Made by a program: the position numbers and the translations under genes
In this document: piece by piece, positions 43,820 through 52,823 of the stretch
Numbering within the stretch: position 1 is the first letter of the stretch
Layout of the letters: each line of letters opens with the position of its first letter
Notes under the pieces: generated by a model
Told to the model about the DNA's origin: nothing
The model's input: the letters and a program-made list of their open reading frames with translations, nothing else
Database searches by the model: none
From: Bauldia sp.
GTDB lineage: Bacteria > Pseudomonadota > Alphaproteobacteria > Rhizobiales > Kaistiaceae
Direction of reading: 5' to 3'
DNA: 64,000 nt
Assembly: GCA_026126025.1 (NCBI GenBank)
Contig: JAHCJZ010000003.1
Location: forward strand, 233,586 to 297,585

Positions 43820-44775
43820 TCGGCCAGGACCGCGGCAAGCAGCGGGACGAACCGGTCCATTCCCCACGGCAGGGAAAGCGGCGACGGCGCGGTGGTCGAC
43901 ATGATGAGGCTGCGGTCCACCAGCGGGACGAAGCGGCCTTCGACGACCGGCTGGTAGCGCGCGACCACCGGATTGGCGCGGAAGGTCTCGACGTCCTCGT
44001 CGCTGTTGTGCCACGTGACGAGAATGTCGGTCTCGATGCCCGTCAGACCTTCGATGCTGACCTCGTAGAAGAAGGTGTCGCGCGGCAGGCCGGCAATCGC
44101 CGGCGCCGAGGCGAGGCCGAGCTCCTCGATGAGCTGCACGCGCGGGTCGGTCGGACCGTAGAAGACGACGGTGCCAGCCGAGAGGTCGCCCGCGGCATAG
44201 GCGAAGGTCCGGCCGGCGAATTCGGGATGGCCGGCGCCGATGGCGCGGATCGATTCCAGCGTCTCCGCAAGGAGCGCTTCCGCCTCCTCCTCCTGGCCGA
44301 GGGCGCGGCCGACGGTGCGGACCACGTCGCGCCAGTCGGCCACCCACGGCTCGACGGCATGGGCCACGGTCGGCGCGATCGCGGAGAGCCGCGCATAGTC
44401 CGCGTCGCTGAGGCCGGCATAGGGCGCGAGGATGAGGTCAGGCTCCAGCGCGAGGATCGCCTCGAACGGCGTGCCGTCGAAGGTGTCGAGCGCGACCGGG
44501 AGAGGCGCGCCCGTCGCGGCGACCGCGTCCGCCACCCAGGGCAGGTAGCCGTCGGCATTGCCGCCCCAGTCCTGCCGCGCGATGCCGACCGGGACCTCGC
44601 CGAGGGCGATCACCACGTCCTGCGAGATCCAGCCGAGCGTCACGATGCGCTGCGGCGCTTCGGGGATCACGGCCTCGCCGAGGGCGTGCGGGATGGTGAC
44701 GGGGAATTCCTGGGCAAGCGCGGGGCCGGCCAGCGTGACGGCGCCGAGGGCAATGGTGATGGTAAGACGGTTCAT
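43816..44775 (-). CDS. Ferric-siderophore-binding protein (3)
   Basis: A 319-residue periplasmic binding protein with a Sec signal (LTITIALGAVTLAGPALAQ), unlike the Tat signals of proteins 1 and 2. Core: IPEAPQRIVTLGWISQDVVIALGEVP, ILALEPDLILAPYAGLSD and RLSAIAPTVAH. It lies between the permease genes (22-bp gap) and the ATPase (ATGA overlap), so it is the cognate binding protein of this transporter. Confidence 0.92.
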   Translation of the reverse strand: MNRLTITIALGAVTLAGPALAQEFPVTIPHALGEAVIPEAPQRIVTLGWISQDVVIALGEVPVGIARQDWGGNADGYLPWVADAVAATGAPLPVALDTFDGTPFEAILALEPDLILAPYAGLSDADYARLSAIAPTVAHAVEPWVADWRDVVRTVGRALGQEEEAEALLAETLESIRAIGAGHPEFAGRTFAYAAGDLSAGTVVFYGPTDPRVQLIEELGLASAPAIAGLPRDTFFYEVSIEGLTGIETDILVTWHNSDEDVETFRANPVVARYQPVVEGRFVPLVDRSLIMSTTAPSPLSLPWGMDRFVPLLAAVLAE

Positions 44776-44797
44776 GGTGCTTTCTCCGGGTTGAAGG

Positions 44798-45865
44798 TCA
44801 TTTGCGGCGCGCCTCGCGGATCAGGAGCCAGGCGAAATAGAGCCCGCCGATCGAGACGGTGACGACGCCGACGGGAAGCTGGGTGGGGGCGAAGGTCCGC
44901 TGGCCGGCAAGGTCGGCGACGGCAAGAAGCAGCGCACCGAGGCAGGCAGACGGAACGAGCGCGACGCCAGGCGAGCGGGCGAGCCGCCGCGCGATCTGCG
45001 GCGCGGCCAGCGCCACGAAGGAGATCGGCCCGGCGGCCGCGGTGGCCGTAGCGGTGAAGCCGATGCCGAGGAAGATCAGGGCGAGCCGCGCCCGCTCCGG
45101 GCGGATGCCGAGAGCGCCGGCGGCATCGTCGCCCATCTCGAGCTGGCGCATCGGACGGGCGAGGAAGACCGCCACCAGCATCAGGCCGGCGATGGCGATC
45201 GACGCCGGGACGAGCTTGTCGAAGCCGACGCCGTTGAGCGTCCCGGCGCCCCAGATCGCGGCGGTCATCGCGACCTGCAGCTGTGCCTTCAGCATGAGAT
45301 AGGTGTTGAGCGCGGTGAGCATCGCGCCGACGCCGATGCCGACGACGATGAGCCGGAAGCCCTGGACGCCCTGCCGGTAGGCGAGGAAGTAGACGACGAC
45401 CGCGGTGAGGATGCCGCCCGCCAGCGCCCCGGTGGCGACCTCGTAATAGCCGCCATGCCACAGGATGATCACGCAGAGCGCACCGGTATAGGCGCCGGCC
45501 TCGAAGCCGATGACGTCCGGGCTGCCGAGCGGATTGCGGGTCACGGACTGGAAGATCGCGCCGCTCATGCCGAGCGCGGCGCCGAGCACGACCGCGAGAA
45601 GGACGCGCGGCAGGCGCCATTCCACGACGACCATCTCGACGCGCCGCGACGCCTCGCCGAACAGCGCCTGCAGCACCTCGCCCGGCGTCACCGGGAAATC
45701 GCCGGTCATCAGCGTCCACACCGCCACGACCGCGGTGAACGCCAGGACGATGAGGCACACCGCGGCGGTGCGAAGATCGATGCGCTCCGCGACGCGCCCG
45801 CCGGCGATGCGGACGATGCGGACGGCGCGGCCGAAGTCGACCGCTGGCGTGTGGGCGATGGTCAC
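44798..45865 (-). CDS. FecCD-family siderophore permease (second subunit)
   Basis: A 355-residue permease with about ten membrane segments. Motifs: RLPRVLLAVVLGAALGMSGAIFQSVTRNPLGSPDVIG (in parts), and GPISFVALAAPQIARRLARSPG near the C-terminus. The GTG start at 45865 overlaps the upstream permease stop (GTGA). It forms a heterodimer with the upstream permease to bring ferric siderophores into the cytoplasm. Confidence 0.95.
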   Translation of the reverse strand: MTIAHTPAVDFGRAVRIVRIAGGRVAERIDLRTAAVCLIVLAFTAVVAVWTLMTGDFPVTPGEVLQALFGEASRRVEMVVVEWRLPRVLLAVVLGAALGMSGAIFQSVTRNPLGSPDVIGFEAGAYTGALCVIILWHGGYYEVATGALAGGILTAVVVYFLAYRQGVQGFRLIVVGIGVGAMLTALNTYLMLKAQLQVAMTAAIWGAGTLNGVGFDKLVPASIAIAGLMLVAVFLARPMRQLEMGDDAAGALGIRPERARLALIFLGIGFTATATAAAGPISFVALAAPQIARRLARSPGVALVPSACLGALLLAVADLAGQRTFAPTQLPVGVVTVSIGGLYFAWLLIREARRK

Positions 45866-46920
45866 AGGCCGCTCGCCTTCCTGCGGCGGGCGAGAAGGAT
45901 CAGGACCGGCGCACCGACGAAGGCGGTGACGATCCCGACCTGGAGCTCGCCCGGCCGCATCGCGATGCGGCCGACGATGTCGGAGACGAGGAGGAGGATC
46001 GGCGCCAGCACGATGGTGAAGGCGATGATCCAGCGCTGGTCGGGGCCGACGATCCAGCGGGCGACATGCGGCACCATGAGGCCGACGAAGCCGATCGGGC
46101 CGGCGATCGCAGCGGTCGAGCCGGCAAGGAGGGTCACCGCGACCACGACGATCACGCGCGTCCGCACCAGGCTGGCGCCGAGCGCGGCGGCGAGGTCCTC
46201 GCCGAGCGCGACCGCATTGAGCGGCCGCGCCGCGGCGATCGCGAGGACGACGCCCACCGTCCAGAACGGCAGGATCGTGACGATGTCCGGATAATTCGGC
46301 GATGCGAGCGACCCGACCCAGTGGCGCATCGCGTTGAAGGTCTGCGGATCGATCATGGTGAGGCCGGTGCCGATGCCGCCGAGGATCGCCCCGATCGCGA
46401 CGCCGGCCAGCGTCAGCCGCACCGGCGTCGCCGCGCCGCGCCCGGACGAGCCGATGGCGTAGACGACGAGCGTCGTGACCACCGCGCCGGCAAAGGCGAA
46501 CCAGATCAGCGAGCTGAGCGTCGTGAACCCGAACAGGCCGATGCCGAGCACCATGAAGAAGGTCGCGCCGGCATTGACGCCGAGGATGCCGGGATCGGCG
46601 AGCGGGTTGCGCGTCAGCGCCTGGATGAGCGCGCCGGACAGCCCGAGGGCGATGCCGCACAGGATGCCGAGCACGGTCCGCGGCAGGCGAAGGCCCTGGA
46701 TGATCGCGTGCTCGTCCGTATCGGCATAGTGGAAGAGGCCGTCGAACACCGTGGCGAGCGGGATGTTGCGCGACCCGACGCCGATGCTCAGAAGCACGAC
46801 CGCGACGAACGCGCCGATCGCGACGAGGAGCCAGAAGCCGCGCGTGGCGTTGCTGTGCGCGAGACCGCCCCGCTCGCCTTCGGCCGGGCGGTCCGTCGCC
46901 ATATCGGCGACCGCAGCCAT
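45862..46920 (-). CDS. FecCD-family siderophore permease (first subunit)
   Basis: A 352-residue permease with about ten membrane segments. Motifs: RLPRTVLGILCGIALGLSGALIQALTRNPLADPGILGVNAGA (in parts), and GPIGFVGLMVPHVARWIVGPDQRW for ATPase contact. It is first of the permease-permease-binding protein-ATPase run, and a 22-codon ORF ends 20 bp before its ATG. Confidence 0.95.
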   Translation of the reverse strand: MAAVADMATDRPAEGERGGLAHSNATRGFWLLVAIGAFVAVVLLSIGVGSRNIPLATVFDGLFHYADTDEHAIIQGLRLPRTVLGILCGIALGLSGALIQALTRNPLADPGILGVNAGATFFMVLGIGLFGFTTLSSLIWFAFAGAVVTTLVVYAIGSSGRGAATPVRLTLAGVAIGAILGGIGTGLTMIDPQTFNAMRHWVGSLASPNYPDIVTILPFWTVGVVLAIAAARPLNAVALGEDLAAALGASLVRTRVIVVVAVTLLAGSTAAIAGPIGFVGLMVPHVARWIVGPDQRWIIAFTIVLAPILLLVSDIVGRIAMRPGELQVGIVTAFVGAPVLILLARRRKASGL

Positions 46921-46940
46921 GGCGTGGCGCCGGCGGACTC

Positions 46941-47009
46941 TTACTCTTGGAGCAGCACCGAGAGCTCCTTGCCGCCGACGGCTCCGGCGAGGATGGCGGT
47001 GATCTTCAT
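46941..47009 (-). CDS. 22-residue ORF at the head of the siderophore operon
   Basis: A short frame, ATG at 47009 with GGAG eight bases upstream, starting MKITAILAGAVGG and ending VLLQE before TAA. It ends 20 bp before the first permease. It may be a leader peptide, a translated small protein, or chance. No Cys or typical RiPP core is visible. Codon use is like that of real genes here. No family recognised. Confidence 0.4.
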   Translation of the reverse strand: MKITAILAGAVGGKELSVLLQE

Positions 47010-47521
47010 GGATATTCTCCGGCGATGGGGCGCACGAAACCGTCCGCCGGGAGGCTCCCGTCGGCGATCCGGCGCTGGTTGAGATGATCTACAGTCGAAC
47101 TGTTCCAGACTACGCTGGTCTGCGACCGTAGATTTTCATTGTTCCAAGTCTTTGATTGTCTAACGCTTTCGGCGCACGCCTAACCGCAGGCGAGGCGGCG
47201 GTCAATACTGCGCGAACAGCACGATCGACATGAGGATCGCGTCGCCGGCCGGCGTATGGTGCAACCGCGCGACGCCTCGCGCTTCGACCCAATCGGAGAC
47301 AAGCCATTCTTCAGTCGCGCCGCGCAGGGCGTATAAAAGGCACTCCGGTCGGGGCCCTGAGGTCGGGAACCGGGGCGTCCCGCGTCGTTCGTCGCGGTTT
47401 GCTCCGATCGCGATCTTCACCGCCCGTCAGGCAAACCCGCGACCGGGTCATCGAGCCGGGCAAACGGCACGCCTCGTGCCGTTCAACGCTAAACCGGCCA
47501 CCATGCAGGGGGGAGACGTCA
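47010..47521. other. Intergenic control region of the siderophore operon
   Basis: This 512-bp region separates the leftward siderophore operon from a rightward lipoprotein gene. Seen in it: the minus-strand motif GTTAGACAA (47156-47164), also present upstream of binding protein 1; and an imperfect dyad around CAGAC-N7-GTCTG (about 47117-47133). A 72-codon minus frame at 47202-47420 starts with GTG and is judged weak. No Fur box matching a consensus could be identified by eye. Confidence 0.4.
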
Positions 47522-48100
47522 ATGAGATATGGAGCATCCGCGCTCCTCGGCGCGCTGGCCATTGCGCTTGCCGCATGCGGCGAGGACGATGCGAGGAATG
47601 GAAGGCCGTCCGGCAATGCTGACGTCGGGGAGGCATCGCCGGTCGCACCACGCCCGGCGGATGACACGCCAGCGGATGCCCGGCCCGTGGAAGCCGCGGA
47701 GGCAGACAGGCCGGCCGCCGCTGCCGTCACGGTGACGAACCCGTTGCTTCCGCTGGCGCGGTTTGCCGCCGACTGGGCACCCGACGCCGGCTCCTGTAGC
47801 ACGCCGGCCGTATATCACTTCGGCGGGCGTTCGGTTTACACACCGGACAGCCGTTGCGTCGTCTTCTCCAGCGACCCCGTCGGGGAAGCCCCGGAGGGCG
47901 CGGACGAGAACGGACCGCTGGCGATCCATCTCTATTGCGAGGCCGGCGCCGAAGGCCAGCTCCCGGTCGCCTGGCCGATGCCGGCGCCGCAACTGATCGA
48001 CATCTGGGTGATCGAACCCCTGGGCGAGGACGCGACTGCGGCGGTGCGGGTCGATCGCGGCACCGACGGCGTGCTCGAACTCGTTCGTTGCAACAGCTGA
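47522..48100 (+). CDS. Lipoprotein of unknown function
   Basis: A 192-residue protein with a lipoprotein signal (LGALAIALAAC, lipid-modified Cys about residue 19). A Pro/Ala/Asp-rich linker follows, then a domain from about residue 85 with four cysteines (DAGSCSTPA, DSRCVVF, HLYCEAG, LVRCNS) that may form two disulfides. GGGGGAG precedes the ATG at 47522. No family is recognised. It is followed by the NUDIX gene after 13 bp. Confidence 0.7.
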   Translation: MRYGASALLGALAIALAACGEDDARNGRPSGNADVGEASPVAPRPADDTPADARPVEAAEADRPAAAAVTVTNPLLPLARFAADWAPDAGSCSTPAVYHFGGRSVYTPDSRCVVFSSDPVGEAPEGADENGPLAIHLYCEAGAEGQLPVAWPMPAPQLIDIWVIEPLGEDATAAVRVDRGTDGVLELVRCNS

Positions 48101-48113
48101 ACGCGGCTCACCG

Positions 48114-48575
48114 GTGGCCACGCTCTCCGCCGGCCTGCTCCTCTACCGGCGCATGCCGGCGCTCGAGGTGCTGCTCGTCCATCCCGGCGGGCCGTTCTGG
48201 GCGAAGAAAGACGACGGCGCCTGGTCGATCCCGAAGGGGCTGGTCCATCCCGGCGAGGCCGAGCTCGACGCGGCGCGGCGCGAGTTCGGCGAGGAGACCG
48301 GCGGCATCGCTGCTGGCCCCGCCGTCGAGCTCGGGCGGTTTCGCCAGCCGGCGGGGAAGGTGGTGGTCGCCTTCGCCGTCGAGGGGGACTTCGACCTCGC
48401 TGCCTTCCGCAGCAACAGCTTCACCATGGAGTGGCCGCCGCGGTCGAAGCGGATGGCGGCATTTCCGGAAGCCGACCGCGCAGGTTGGTTCGATCCCGAC
48501 GCCGCGGCGCGGAAGCTGCTGCCCGGCCAGGTGCCGATCGTGGCGGCGCTGCTGGGGCGGCTTGGCGGCGCGTGA
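48114..48575 (+). CDS. NUDIX hydrolase
   Basis: A 153-residue NUDIX protein starting with GTG. The Nudix box is complete: GLVHPGEAELDAARREFGEETG (residues about 42-63), with metal-binding REFxEE. It belongs to the group related to diadenosine-polyphosphate hydrolases (LLYRRMPALEVLLVHPGGPFWAKKDDGAWSIPKG in sections). It sanitises nucleotide derivatives in the cytoplasm. It is convergent with the SH3-domain gene. Confidence 0.92.
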   Translation: MATLSAGLLLYRRMPALEVLLVHPGGPFWAKKDDGAWSIPKGLVHPGEAELDAARREFGEETGGIAAGPAVELGRFRQPAGKVVVAFAVEGDFDLAAFRSNSFTMEWPPRSKRMAAFPEADRAGWFDPDAAARKLLPGQVPIVAALLGRLGGA

Positions 48576-48578
48576 GCG

Positions 48579-49091
48579 CTACTGGCCGCTGACGTAGTTG
48601 CGGTTGACCCAGCCTTCCCAGCCGGCGACGCGAACCTTCTGCCAGGTGCCGGTGGCGTAGGGCAGGAAGGCGATGCCGCACTGGTTCGGCGCCAGACCGA
48701 CCAGGATCTGCGACTGGGGCGTCGGCCAGGCGCGAAGATTGAGGACGTCGTTCCAGGCGACATTGGTCACGCAATAGAGCGCCGGCGACACCATGGCGAT
48801 GTAGCGCTTGTGCACCCAGCCGGCATAGTGGCCGTCGTCGATCGGGTACCAGCTGCCCACAGGGTCGCCGGTGACGACGATGCCGCAGGTGCCATAGGCG
48901 CGGATCGCCACGATCGGCGCGAAGGTCCCGGGTCCGCTGCGGATGTTGAGGACGTCATTGGTGCGCACATTGACGACGCAATGCTCCTCGAACGGTACCA
49001 CCGGATCGGCCTTGGCGGCGGTCGAGCCGAGGGTCGGCAAGGCGATGATCGCGGCGAGCGTCAGGGCGGAGCTGAGAAGGCGGAAGAACAT
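48579..49091 (-). CDS. Exported protein with two bacterial SH3 domains
   Basis: A 170-residue protein. Signal peptide LSSALTLAAIIALPTLGSTAAKA, then two SH3b-type repeats: CVVNVRTNDVLNIRSGPG (about 38-95) and CVTNVAWNDVLNLRAWP (about 107-165), each with a Cys pair and a final GWVHKRYI/GWVNRNYV. Such domains bind peptidoglycan or peptides. The ATG at 49091 fits the signal. Confidence 0.85.
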   Translation of the reverse strand: MFFRLLSSALTLAAIIALPTLGSTAAKADPVVPFEEHCVVNVRTNDVLNIRSGPGTFAPIVAIRAYGTCGIVVTGDPVGSWYPIDDGHYAGWVHKRYIAMVSPALYCVTNVAWNDVLNLRAWPTPQSQILVGLAPNQCGIAFLPYATGTWQKVRVAGWEGWVNRNYVSGQ

Positions 49092-49246
49092 GGCGGCGGG
49101 TTCCGGTGAGCATCCGATGCCTCGTCCTGGCAGCCGCAAGCTGAACGCAGGCTGACTGCCTGCGCCGCCGCCATTGTCATGGCGGGCCGCGGCAATGCTA
49201 TGGTTCGCGCCGAGGACCTAACCCCCCGATGAGAGGTCGAAGTGGG

Positions 49247-49993
49247 ATGAAGCGCAGTAACCTCCTGATTCTCCTTGCCTTGCCGGCCGTGCTGACGCTT
49301 GCGGCGTGCGGTTCGGACGACGACGAGCCGGCCGCGGATGTCGCCGAAGTGGCCGAGCCCGCGGACGAAATCGCCGCCGAGCCGGTTGCGGAGGAGCCCG
49401 CCGAGGAGCCTGCGCCGGCCGCGGAAGAGGCGCCGGCCGCCGACGAGCCGGCCGACGATGCGGCGGAAGACGAGTCCGCGGCCGGCGGCCCCGGCGCGGT
49501 GGGCGATGTCGGGGCCGCGGCGCCCGTCGAGCGCCTCGCCGACGGCACGATCGTCGGCGTCGCGACGGCGAGGGAAGCGGCGGTGATCGAGATGGGCGAC
49601 GCCACGCGCGTCATGCTCTACGGCCTGGAGACCGTCTATCCGCCGCAGGACAATGGCGACTGCCGCATCGAGGGCCGGCCCTGGGGCTGCTGGGCGGCCG
49701 CCGTCCGCACGCTCCAGACGATGCTGGCCGAGGCCGGCGCATTGTCCTGCGTGCCGCAGGCGCCGCCGGATGCGTACCGCCGCGAGCTTGCGATCTGCAC
49801 GATGGCAGACGGCAGGGTGCTGAACGAGGAATATATCCGCAGCGGCTTCGCCATCGCGATCGAGGACGAGATGCCGGAATATGCCGCGATCGAGGAAGAG
49901 GCGCGCGCCGCCCGCGTCGGTCTGTGGCAGGGCACCTTCGTCGAGCCCGCCGCGTTCCGCGCCTCGCGCGCGATCCTGCAGCGGCGGCCTTAG
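49247..49993 (+). CDS. Lipoprotein with SNase-like domain, catalytic residues lost
   Basis: A 248-residue lipoprotein (signal LLILLALPAVLTLAACG, lipidated Cys 19). A long acidic Ala/Glu/Pro linker (about 22-95) is followed by an SNase-like domain: GIEMGDATRVMLYGLETV, CRIEGRPWGCWAAAVRTLQTML, RVLNEEYIRSGFAIAIED and EEEARAARVGLWQGTF. The Arg/Glu catalytic residues of staphylococcal nuclease (RLxGIDxPE) are not visible, so it may bind rather than cut. It resembles the protein at 55766-56299. The ATG at 49247 fits the signal. Confidence 0.75.
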   Translation: MKRSNLLILLALPAVLTLAACGSDDDEPAADVAEVAEPADEIAAEPVAEEPAEEPAPAAEEAPAADEPADDAAEDESAAGGPGAVGDVGAAAPVERLADGTIVGVATAREAAVIEMGDATRVMLYGLETVYPPQDNGDCRIEGRPWGCWAAAVRTLQTMLAEAGALSCVPQAPPDAYRRELAICTMADGRVLNEEYIRSGFAIAIEDEMPEYAAIEEEARAARVGLWQGTFVEPAAFRASRAILQRRP

Positions 49994-50021
49994 CCCCAAT
50001 TGAGCCGGCCGCACGGCCGGC

Positions 50022-50885
50022 TCAATTGCACAGCCTTCCGGCGAGCGCCGGGACGTACGTCAGCCGGAGGCCCTCGAAGAGGACTTCCGGCTCGGCATCG
50101 TCGTCGCCGGCGATCGAGACGCCGGCGACGCGGACGTTCGGCACCGCCGCGGCCGCCGCGTTGACCGCGGCGACATCGGCGATGATCGCGGCGAGCTGGA
50201 CGCAGAGATCGGCCGTCGTGCTGCCGCGGCGGCAATCGTTCCCGGCGAAGCATTGGGCAAGGGGCGCATAAGCGGCGTCGATCCGCGCGGTGGCACTCAG
50301 CAAATCGGTATTGGCGCGCTGGAACGCGCCGAGGTTGAGGAGGGCCGCACGCACCGCGCCCTGCCGACCGACGCCGCCGCCGGCCAGCGCTTCGGCGTCG
50401 ACCGCCGCCTGGATCTCCTCCGACGATGGCCGTGGCCGAAGGTCGGTGCCGGTCTCGGCGAGAAGCGCGGGACCGGTGGCGAGAAATGTGCGGTCGGCCT
50501 GGTACGCCGCGCCGGGGTTGCGGAGGACCGCACGGGCAAGCCGGTCGCCCGCGGCGGGCAGGTTCGTCCTGGCGTTGGCGGTGACGATGACGACGGTCGC
50601 CACTGACGCCAGGATGACGAAGCCGATGGCAAGACGTGACGCGAGGATGCGCCCGCGCAGCACGCGCTCGGGGTCGAGCCGCGTCCCGGCGCCGAGGCGG
50701 AGACCGCGCACCAGCGCCGCCCGCCGCTCCGGTCCCGCGAGCGCGGCGGCGCTGCCGCGAAGCGCCGTCAGCCGCCCCAGGCGAAGGACGTAGACGACCA
50801 CGACCACCAGCGTGACCGCGTAGGCGACAAGGGCGGGCGTGCTCGACAGCCCGTTCGGCAACGCGTCGAAGAAGCCCGCCATCAC
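50022..50885 (-). CDS. Membrane protein of unknown function
   Basis: A 287-residue protein with two membrane segments (about 18-35, ALVAYAVTLVVVVVYVL; about 85-105, LAIGFVILASVATVVIVTA). A soluble, Ala-rich periplasmic part of about 180 residues follows, with three or four cysteines (QCFAGNDCRRG, ADLCVQ, RLCN). No family is recognised. It stands alone between the SNase-like and alkaline-phosphatase genes. Confidence 0.65.
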   Translation of the reverse strand: MMAGFFDALPNGLSSTPALVAYAVTLVVVVVYVLRLGRLTALRGSAAALAGPERRAALVRGLRLGAGTRLDPERVLRGRILASRLAIGFVILASVATVVIVTANARTNLPAAGDRLARAVLRNPGAAYQADRTFLATGPALLAETGTDLRPRPSSEEIQAAVDAEALAGGGVGRQGAVRAALLNLGAFQRANTDLLSATARIDAAYAPLAQCFAGNDCRRGSTTADLCVQLAAIIADVAAVNAAAAAVPNVRVAGVSIAGDDDAEPEVLFEGLRLTYVPALAGRLCN

Positions 50886-51214
50886 CCCCCTCCGGCCGGC
50901 GACTTGGCGCGCCGTCCGCCGAAGCTAGCGCATGGCGGCGGCGCGGGCCATGCGCGGTGGGGGCGTCGATCGCGCCGCCGGTCGTCCACCGCGATCGCGC
51001 CGCCGATCGCGCTTCGCCGGGCGCCTTTGCGTCGCTCTACGCGCCTGATCGCCCTCCGGTTTCATCGAACCGTCGCGGCAGCGTCGCGCGCCGGTCACCC
51101 GGCCGTCATCGCCGGTTCACGGGCCTTTCACGGGCGTGTTGCGGCCGGCTCCTAGCACGGACGCGGGAGCCGCCGCGCGGTTCCTTCCGATTTCCAACCC
51201 GAGGGAACGAAACC
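50886..51214. other. Upstream region of alkaline phosphatase
   Basis: This 329-bp region has no gene. It contains the Pho-box array at 51093-51132 and, before it, two weaker in-phase GTC heptamers (51071, 51082). Confidence 0.5.
51093..51132 (+). promoter_or_regulatory. Pho-box array (PhoB sites)
   Basis: Four heptamers in exact 11-bp phase: CGGTCAC (51093), CCGTCAT (51104), GGTTCAC (51115) and CTTTCAC (51126), each separated by 4 bp. This is the PhoB layout (CTGTCAT-N4-CTGTCAT) repeated, about 85 bp upstream of the alkaline phosphatase ATG. It predicts induction by phosphate limitation. Confidence 0.75.
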
Positions 51215-52723
51215 ATGCTCCGCCACACCGCTGCCCTTCTTGCGGGCGTCTCGACGCTGGGTCTTGCCGGCGCCGCGATCGCCCAGGACCTGCCCCAGGC
51301 GAATGATTCCTACTTCACCTCGGCCGCTGCCGACCTCGAGGAGATCCTCGCCCGCCAGCCGATCGAGGGCCAGGCGCGCAACATCATCCTGTTCGTCGGC
51401 GACGGCATGAGCATCCCCACCACCACCGCCGCCCGCATCCTCGAGGGTCAGGATCGCGGCGTCGACGGCGAGTCGAACAGCCTCGCGGTCGACACCTTCC
51501 CCTACGTCGCGCTGTCGCGCACCTATGGCAACGACGCCCAGGTCTCCGACTCCGCCCCGACCGCGACCGCGATGGTCTCGGGCGTGAAGACCAATGCCGG
51601 CATCATCGGCCTCAACGGCTCGGTCGCGTATCAGGACTGCGCCGCCGCGGCAGGCAATGAAGTGAAGACGATCTTCGAGATGGCCGAAGAGGCCGGCTGG
51701 GAAACCGGCATCATCTCCACCGCCCGCATCGTCCACGCGACGCCGGCGGCCGCCTATGCCCATACCGCCGACCGCAACTGGGAGAGCAGCGCGCCGGAAG
51801 GCTGCCGCGACATCGCCGCGCAGCTGATCGAGTGGCCCTTCGGCGACGGCTTCGAGGTCGTCCTCGGCGGCGGCCGCAACTATTTCATGCCGAACACCAT
51901 GGCCGACCCGGAAGACGAGGGCCGCACCGGCAACCGTCAGGACGGCCGCGACCTGACCGCCGAATGGACCAGCATCGGCAACGACCACGTCTTCATCTGG
52001 AACGCCGAGCAGTTCGCCGCGCTTGATCTGTCGGCCGGACAATCGATCCTCGGCCTCTTCGAGGGCAGCCACATGGAGTACGAGGCTGACCGCGAGGGCG
52101 ACACCGGCGGCGAGCCGTCGCTCGCCGAGATGACCGCTGCGGCGATCGAGCGCCTCCTCCAGAGCGAGAACGGCTTCGTCCTCATGGTCGAGGGCGGCCG
52201 CATCGACCACGCCCACCATGCCGGCAACGCCGCGCGCGCTCTCTACGACACCATCGCCTTCAACGCGGCGATCCAGACCGCGCTCGACATGACCAGCCGC
52301 GAGGACACGCTGATCGTCGTCACCGCCGACCACAGCCACTCGATGACCATCAACGGCTATCCGGACCGCGGCAACCCGATCCTCGGCGTCGTGCGCGAGG
52401 GCGGCGAGGTGGTCCTGGCCGCCGACGGCAAGCCCTTCACCACCCTGTCCTACGCCAACGGCCCGGGCGGCGTGTTCCCGGCGCTGGCCGACGGCCAGAC
52501 CGAGGCCGAGGGCGCGGCGCCGCGTCAGGACCTGACCGACGTCGACACCACCGACATCGACTATCTCCAGCAGGCTCTGGTGCCGATCGGCTCGGAGACC
52601 CACACCGGCGACGACGTCGCGATCTATGCGTGGGGTCCGTGGGCGCATCTGTTCAGCGGCACGGTCGAGCAGAACCTGATCTACCACGTGATGTCCTACG
52701 CGTCCGGCCTCGGCCGCGAGTAG
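51215..52723 (+). CDS. Alkaline phosphatase (PhoA superfamily)
   Basis: A 502-residue periplasmic phosphatase with signal peptide AALLAGVSTLGLAGAAIAQ. The metal site residue is in FVGDGMS (Asp62/Gly/Met). The nucleophile Ser is in SDSAPTATAMVSG (about residue 113). Metal-ligand stretches EGGRIDHAHHAGNA and TADHSHSM are present. It hydrolyses phosphate esters in the periplasm. GAGGGA is about ten bases before the ATG. It follows a Pho-box array and ends at a terminator. Confidence 0.95.
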   Translation: MLRHTAALLAGVSTLGLAGAAIAQDLPQANDSYFTSAAADLEEILARQPIEGQARNIILFVGDGMSIPTTTAARILEGQDRGVDGESNSLAVDTFPYVALSRTYGNDAQVSDSAPTATAMVSGVKTNAGIIGLNGSVAYQDCAAAAGNEVKTIFEMAEEAGWETGIISTARIVHATPAAAYAHTADRNWESSAPEGCRDIAAQLIEWPFGDGFEVVLGGGRNYFMPNTMADPEDEGRTGNRQDGRDLTAEWTSIGNDHVFIWNAEQFAALDLSAGQSILGLFEGSHMEYEADREGDTGGEPSLAEMTAAAIERLLQSENGFVLMVEGGRIDHAHHAGNAARALYDTIAFNAAIQTALDMTSREDTLIVVTADHSHSMTINGYPDRGNPILGVVREGGEVVLAADGKPFTTLSYANGPGGVFPALADGQTEAEGAAPRQDLTDVDTTDIDYLQQALVPIGSETHTGDDVAIYAWGPWAHLFSGTVEQNLIYHVMSYASGLGRE

Positions 52724-52741
52724 GAGCCGCGACCTGCGGGA

Positions 52742-52763
52742 GGGGCGCGCTGCGGCGCGCCCC
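52742..52763 (+). terminator. Terminator after alkaline phosphatase
   Basis: GGGGCGCGC-TGCG-GCGCGCCCC, a 9-bp GC-only stem just after the phosphatase stop. It is followed by TTTCC, so the T-tract is short. Confidence 0.65.
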
Positions 52764-52823
52764 TTTCCGTTCATCAAGCTGTCGCGGATGCGCGGCACAG
52801 TCGGCCGAAGGATCGGACCAGCC

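Noticed and set aside
47202..47420. 72-codon minus-strand frame with a GTG start
   Set aside because: The end of the frame looks coding-like, but the first half does not, and no ribosome site is seen. It could be a gene fragment.
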